Shown: positions 61,617-64,000 of the stretch, piece after piece
How the letters are laid out: every line of letters begins with the position of its first letter
Numbering within the stretch: the stretch's first letter is position 1
From: Rhodospirillales bacterium
GTDB lineage: Bacteria; Pseudomonadota; Alphaproteobacteria; Rhodospirillales; Casp-alpha2
NCBI GenBank assembly: GCA_017644185.1
Contig: JAEPMA010000003.1
Coordinates: 62,001 to 126,000 of the forward strand
Length of the DNA stretch: 64,000 nt
Reading direction: 5' to 3'
Notes under the pieces: generated by a model
What the model saw: the letters and a program-made list of their open reading frames with translations, nothing else
Databases searched by the model: none
Told to the model about the DNA's origin: nothing
Position numbers and translations under genes: made by a program

Positions 61617-62865
61617 CCCGTTTTCTGAACGTCAGGAAATCGGCGCGGGCACAGCGCTCCAGAAACCCTTCAAGCTGCTTCAAAAGCGCCTTGTCGTTCT
61701 TTTTGAAGCCTATTGCCTGAACCGCGTCGGCGATGGTGCGGTTGCCGTCGAACGCCTCCAATAGCCGCATCCCGTTTTCCGTCGTTTCGACGGCGATGCC
61801 CGGTTCGTTGTGAAAGGGCCAGGTAATTCTAAAAGTCTTGCGGGTCTCGTTCGGACGTTCGACCTCCAATCCATAGGAGATCACGGGGACGGTTTCAGCC
61901 CAGCTTTTTTTTGCGACGGACGTCTCATAATTCTGATCCGGCCGCGCCTCGTGGCAGGCGATGAACACGTGCTTCTTGACGGACGCGCGGTAGAGCTCGA
62001 CCGCCGTCCGCTGCTCCAGTTCCCTTTGTTTCGCAAACCCCTTCCCCGCAACATCATAAAGGGGCGTGAACATCGGATCGGTCCGCCCCGCGAACAACAG
62101 CTTCTGCATCTTCAGCCCGGCGCCCGTCAGGAACCCATCAATGTCGCTCAACGTGTAGGCCCGGTCCTGCACGTGTAAAAGAAGATCCACCAACCCCTCG
62201 TCGTCCTGCCAGTCCGGATGCATGTCGCGGACGGCGGCGAACGGATGCGCGGGTGGGAGGTTTTCGATCAGAGTGCGTAGCGCGGCGATGTCTTTCTTCC
62301 CCACCTTCCCCGCATCAACACCAAGCGCACGGAAAAGTTCCTGCAGCATATAAACACCCGTCCGGCCATGCCGCCCATAGACCATCAGATGCATCGACCC
62401 ACCCGGCCTCAATACGGATGCGAGCGCCTTCAACCCCACGTCCGGGTCGGCCAGGTGATGGAGGACTCCGGTACAGATCACGAGATCGAAGTCGCGACCG
62501 AGTTCCCCCGTCCGCTCGATCGGGCGTTTTTCGAGGGTCAGATTTCCAACCCCGATCTTGTCGGCCAGCCGCCGCGTTTCGGAAAGGCTGTGTTCGGAAA
62601 TATCGGTCCCGACGATCCGGGCACCCGGCAGGCCCGCCGCGACCTGCGCCGCCTGCTGGGTGCCGCACCCGGCGATCAGGATGTCGAGGTCCTCGGTATA
62701 AGGGCGCGCCGGCCAATACAGGTGAAAGCTGGGATTGGGTGACTCCAGCAGCCATGCCTCACCGCTTTTATATGCCGCGATGTCCTCGTCGACCGGCGGG
62801 TACGGGTGGCGCTCGTACATCTCCTGGACGCGGGCGCGGATACTTTCCGTCGTCTCGTTATCCAT
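61600..62865 (-). CDS. SAM-dependent methyltransferase with C-terminal extension
   Basis: 421 residues. Class I methyltransferase core at residues 55-180 with motif I ILIAGCGTQQAAQVAAGLPG and motif IV-like DLVICTGVLHHLADPDVGL. The C-terminal 100 residues (MRLLEAFDGNRTIADAVQAIGF) resemble a small PqqD/winged helix-like domain. N-terminal YERHPYPP is common to a group of such bacterial methyltransferases. Substrate unknown; convergent with the oxygenase pair by gene overlap, which may matter for their regulation. Confidence 0.8.
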   Translation of the reverse strand: MDNETTESIRARVQEMYERHPYPPVDEDIAAYKSGEAWLLESPNPSFHLYWPARPYTEDLDILIAGCGTQQAAQVAAGLPGARIVGTDISEHSLSETRRLADKIGVGNLTLEKRPIERTGELGRDFDLVICTGVLHHLADPDVGLKALASVLRPGGSMHLMVYGRHGRTGVYMLQELFRALGVDAGKVGKKDIAALRTLIENLPPAHPFAAVRDMHPDWQDDEGLVDLLLHVQDRAYTLSDIDGFLTGAGLKMQKLLFAGRTDPMFTPLYDVAGKGFAKQRELEQRTAVELYRASVKKHVFIACHEARPDQNYETSVAKKSWAETVPVISYGLEVERPNETRKTFRITWPFHNEPGIAVETTENGMRLLEAFDGNRTIADAVQAIGFKKNDKALLKQLEGFLERCARADFLTFRKRVTSSD

Positions 62866-63139
62866 CTGAACGGTTGTTCCGGCCGGGATTTACGGGCAAG
62901 GGCATATGGAATCTCTTAAGAATTGGGCACTATCGTCGACCCGGAGCATAATATACCCGCCGACGGCATGCCATCCGGTTAACATGCCGCTCCGGCCGCA
63001 ACCGCATTTGGATTCGTATGCGAAATATCCGCCGCAACCCGTTGAAACCTCTGGAAACAATGTTTGACTTGGCCGATTGCGGTCAATGTGGCACACGATT
63101 TGCCATCAAACGTCCCAATCAGGATAAATTCGAAGCGTC
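62866..63139. other. Intergenic region before glmU, no gene seen
   Basis: The 274 bp between the methyltransferase and glmU contain no open frame with coding character. TTGACT at 63064-63069 could be a -35 element for glmU, but no convincing -10 follows. Presumably holds both divergent promoters. Confidence 0.4.
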
Positions 63140-64000
63140 ATGAGCCGCCGTACCGCCGCCATCATCCTTGCCGCAGGGCATGGCACCCGAATGAAATCGT
63201 CGCAGCCCAAGGTGATGCATCCGCTCGCGGGGCAGCCCATGATCCTGCATATCCTCGGCACCCTGCACGACGCCGCGATCGACGATATCTGTGTGGTCAT
63301 CGGCCCCGACATGGACATCGTCCGCGATACCGTCGCCCCTACACCGACCGCCATTCAGACCGACAGGCTTGGGACTGCGCACGCGGCGCTGGCGGCGATG
63401 GATACGGTCCCAGAAGATATCGACGATCTTCTGATCCTGAACGCGGACAACCCGCTGATCCCGGTTTCCGCCATCAACGACCTGCTTGCCCGCCGCGCCC
63501 AAAGCGACGATCCCGCGGTCGTCGTGCTCGGCTTCAAGGCCGCCGATCCGCATCCCTACGGCCGGATGGTCGTCAGCGACGACGGCACGCTTTATCGTAT
63601 TGTCGAAGCGAAGGATGCGGACCCGGAGGAATTCGCCATCGACCTCTGTAGTTCCGGGATGATGGCGCTGGACGGTAAACGCGCTTTCGAGATGCTGGCC
63701 GAGATCGGCAATAACAACGCCCAGGGCGAATACTACCTGCCCGACGTTGTCCACGTGGCACGCGCGCACGAACGGTTCTGCACCGTGGTCGAGGGCTCTG
63801 AAGCCGACCTTCTGGGCATCAATTCCCGCGCCGAGCTTGCCCGCGCGGAAGCACGCCTGCAACAACGGATGCGCCATGACGCGATGGCCGGCGGCGTGAC
63901 GCTGATCCAACCGGAAACGGTTTTCTTCTCTCACGATACCAAGCTCGGCCAGGACGTGCTGATTGAACCCAACGTGGTGTTCGGCCCCGGTGTCGAGATC
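63140..64000 (+). CDS. glmU: Bifunctional N-acetylglucosamine-1-phosphate uridylyltransferase / glucosamine-1-phosphate acetyltransferase, partial
   Basis: Makes UDP-N-acetylglucosamine for peptidoglycan and LPS. 287 residues are visible: the uridylyltransferase domain with LAAGHGTRMKSSQPKVMHPL, a metal Asp in LNADNPLI (the canonical GDxP is NADNP here), PYGRMV and NNNAQGEYYLPDVV, then the start of the left-handed helix acetyltransferase domain (LIEPNVVFGPGVEI). ATG at 63140. The gene continues beyond the window. Confidence 0.94.
   Translation, partial: MSRRTAAIILAAGHGTRMKSSQPKVMHPLAGQPMILHILGTLHDAAIDDICVVIGPDMDIVRDTVAPTPTAIQTDRLGTAHAALAAMDTVPEDIDDLLILNADNPLIPVSAINDLLARRAQSDDPAVVVLGFKAADPHPYGRMVVSDDGTLYRIVEAKDADPEEFAIDLCSSGMMALDGKRAFEMLAEIGNNNAQGEYYLPDVVHVARAHERFCTVVEGSEADLLGINSRAELARAEARLQQRMRHDAMAGGVTLIQPETVFFSHDTKLGQDVLIEPNVVFGPGVEI

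Noticed and set aside
62866-63139. Small RNA or gene before glmU
   Set aside because: No hairpin with T-run and no coding-like frame; best treated as promoter sequence.
1-64000. CRISPR array or rRNA operon
   Set aside because: No regularly spaced direct repeats and no rRNA-like conserved stretches were seen on reading through.

Overview
The window is 64 kb of high-GC chromosomal DNA from an alphaproteobacterium, probably a free-living Rhodospirillales-type organism. The support is aerobic-type cobalamin synthesis (CobN, CobW), a complete ccoNOQP-ccoGHIS (fix) cluster with an FNR/FixK box, heterotetrameric sarcosine oxidase, heptose (GmhA/HldE) genes and tight ATGA-type operon overlaps. Genus cannot be fixed from the sequence alone. 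Both edges cut genes: cobN on the left and glmU on the right.

Layout. 1-6.2 kb: end of a cobalamin operon on the minus strand (cobS-cobC-like-cobU-cobW-cobN) with cobT divergent; a three-hairpin palindromic repeat sits between cobW and cobN. 6.2-8.8 kb: tandem pair of catalytically degenerate EAL-domain proteins. 9.0-14.2 kb: surface-sugar operon (UDP-glucuronate decarboxylase, a dehydrogenase/Gfo-Idh fusion, gmhA, hldE). 14.2-18.2 kb: class A penicillin-binding protein, NicO-type metal transporter, TPR plus 2OG-Fe(II) oxygenase. 18.3-19.3 kb: three very small genes (secreted repeat peptide, zinc ribbon, single-pass membrane protein). 19.3-27.4 kb: cbb3 oxidase structural and assembly genes, with a perfect TTGAT-N4-ATCAA box upstream. 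27.6-29.0 kb: nitroreductase and an unrecognised protein.

29.0-51.1 kb is the accessory, catabolic part. A minus-strand operon encodes allophanate hydrolase, a five-gene oligopeptide-type ABC importer, a biuret amidohydrolase with its D-K-C triad at the spacing known from Rhizobium leguminosarum BiuH, and a cupin; a LysR gene diverges from it. Next comes a MarR gene with a 29-bp near-perfect operator palindrome, controlling a divergent operon for a form-II (non-CO) molybdenum hydroxylase (coxGMSL), a crotonase-fold protein and an alpha/beta hydrolase. HyuA/HyuB-type hydantoinase/oxoprolinase, a LysR regulator and an MmgE/PrpD protein follow. Together these suggest catabolism of a nitrogen-rich ring compound ending in biuret, allophanate, CO2 and ammonia, but that chain is an inference.

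51.2-58.5 kb: one operon soxB-soxD-soxA-soxG-kbl-tdh joins sarcosine oxidation to threonine/glycine interconversion. 58.8-59.9 kb: a complete 1.1-kb insertion sequence with 15-bp terminal inverted repeats, just upstream of that operon. 60.1 kb: tRNA-Val(CAC). 60.3-64 kb: two more 2OG-Fe(II) oxygenases of the same family as the TPR protein, a methyltransferase and the start of glmU. No CRISPR array, prophage, rRNA or replication origin was seen.
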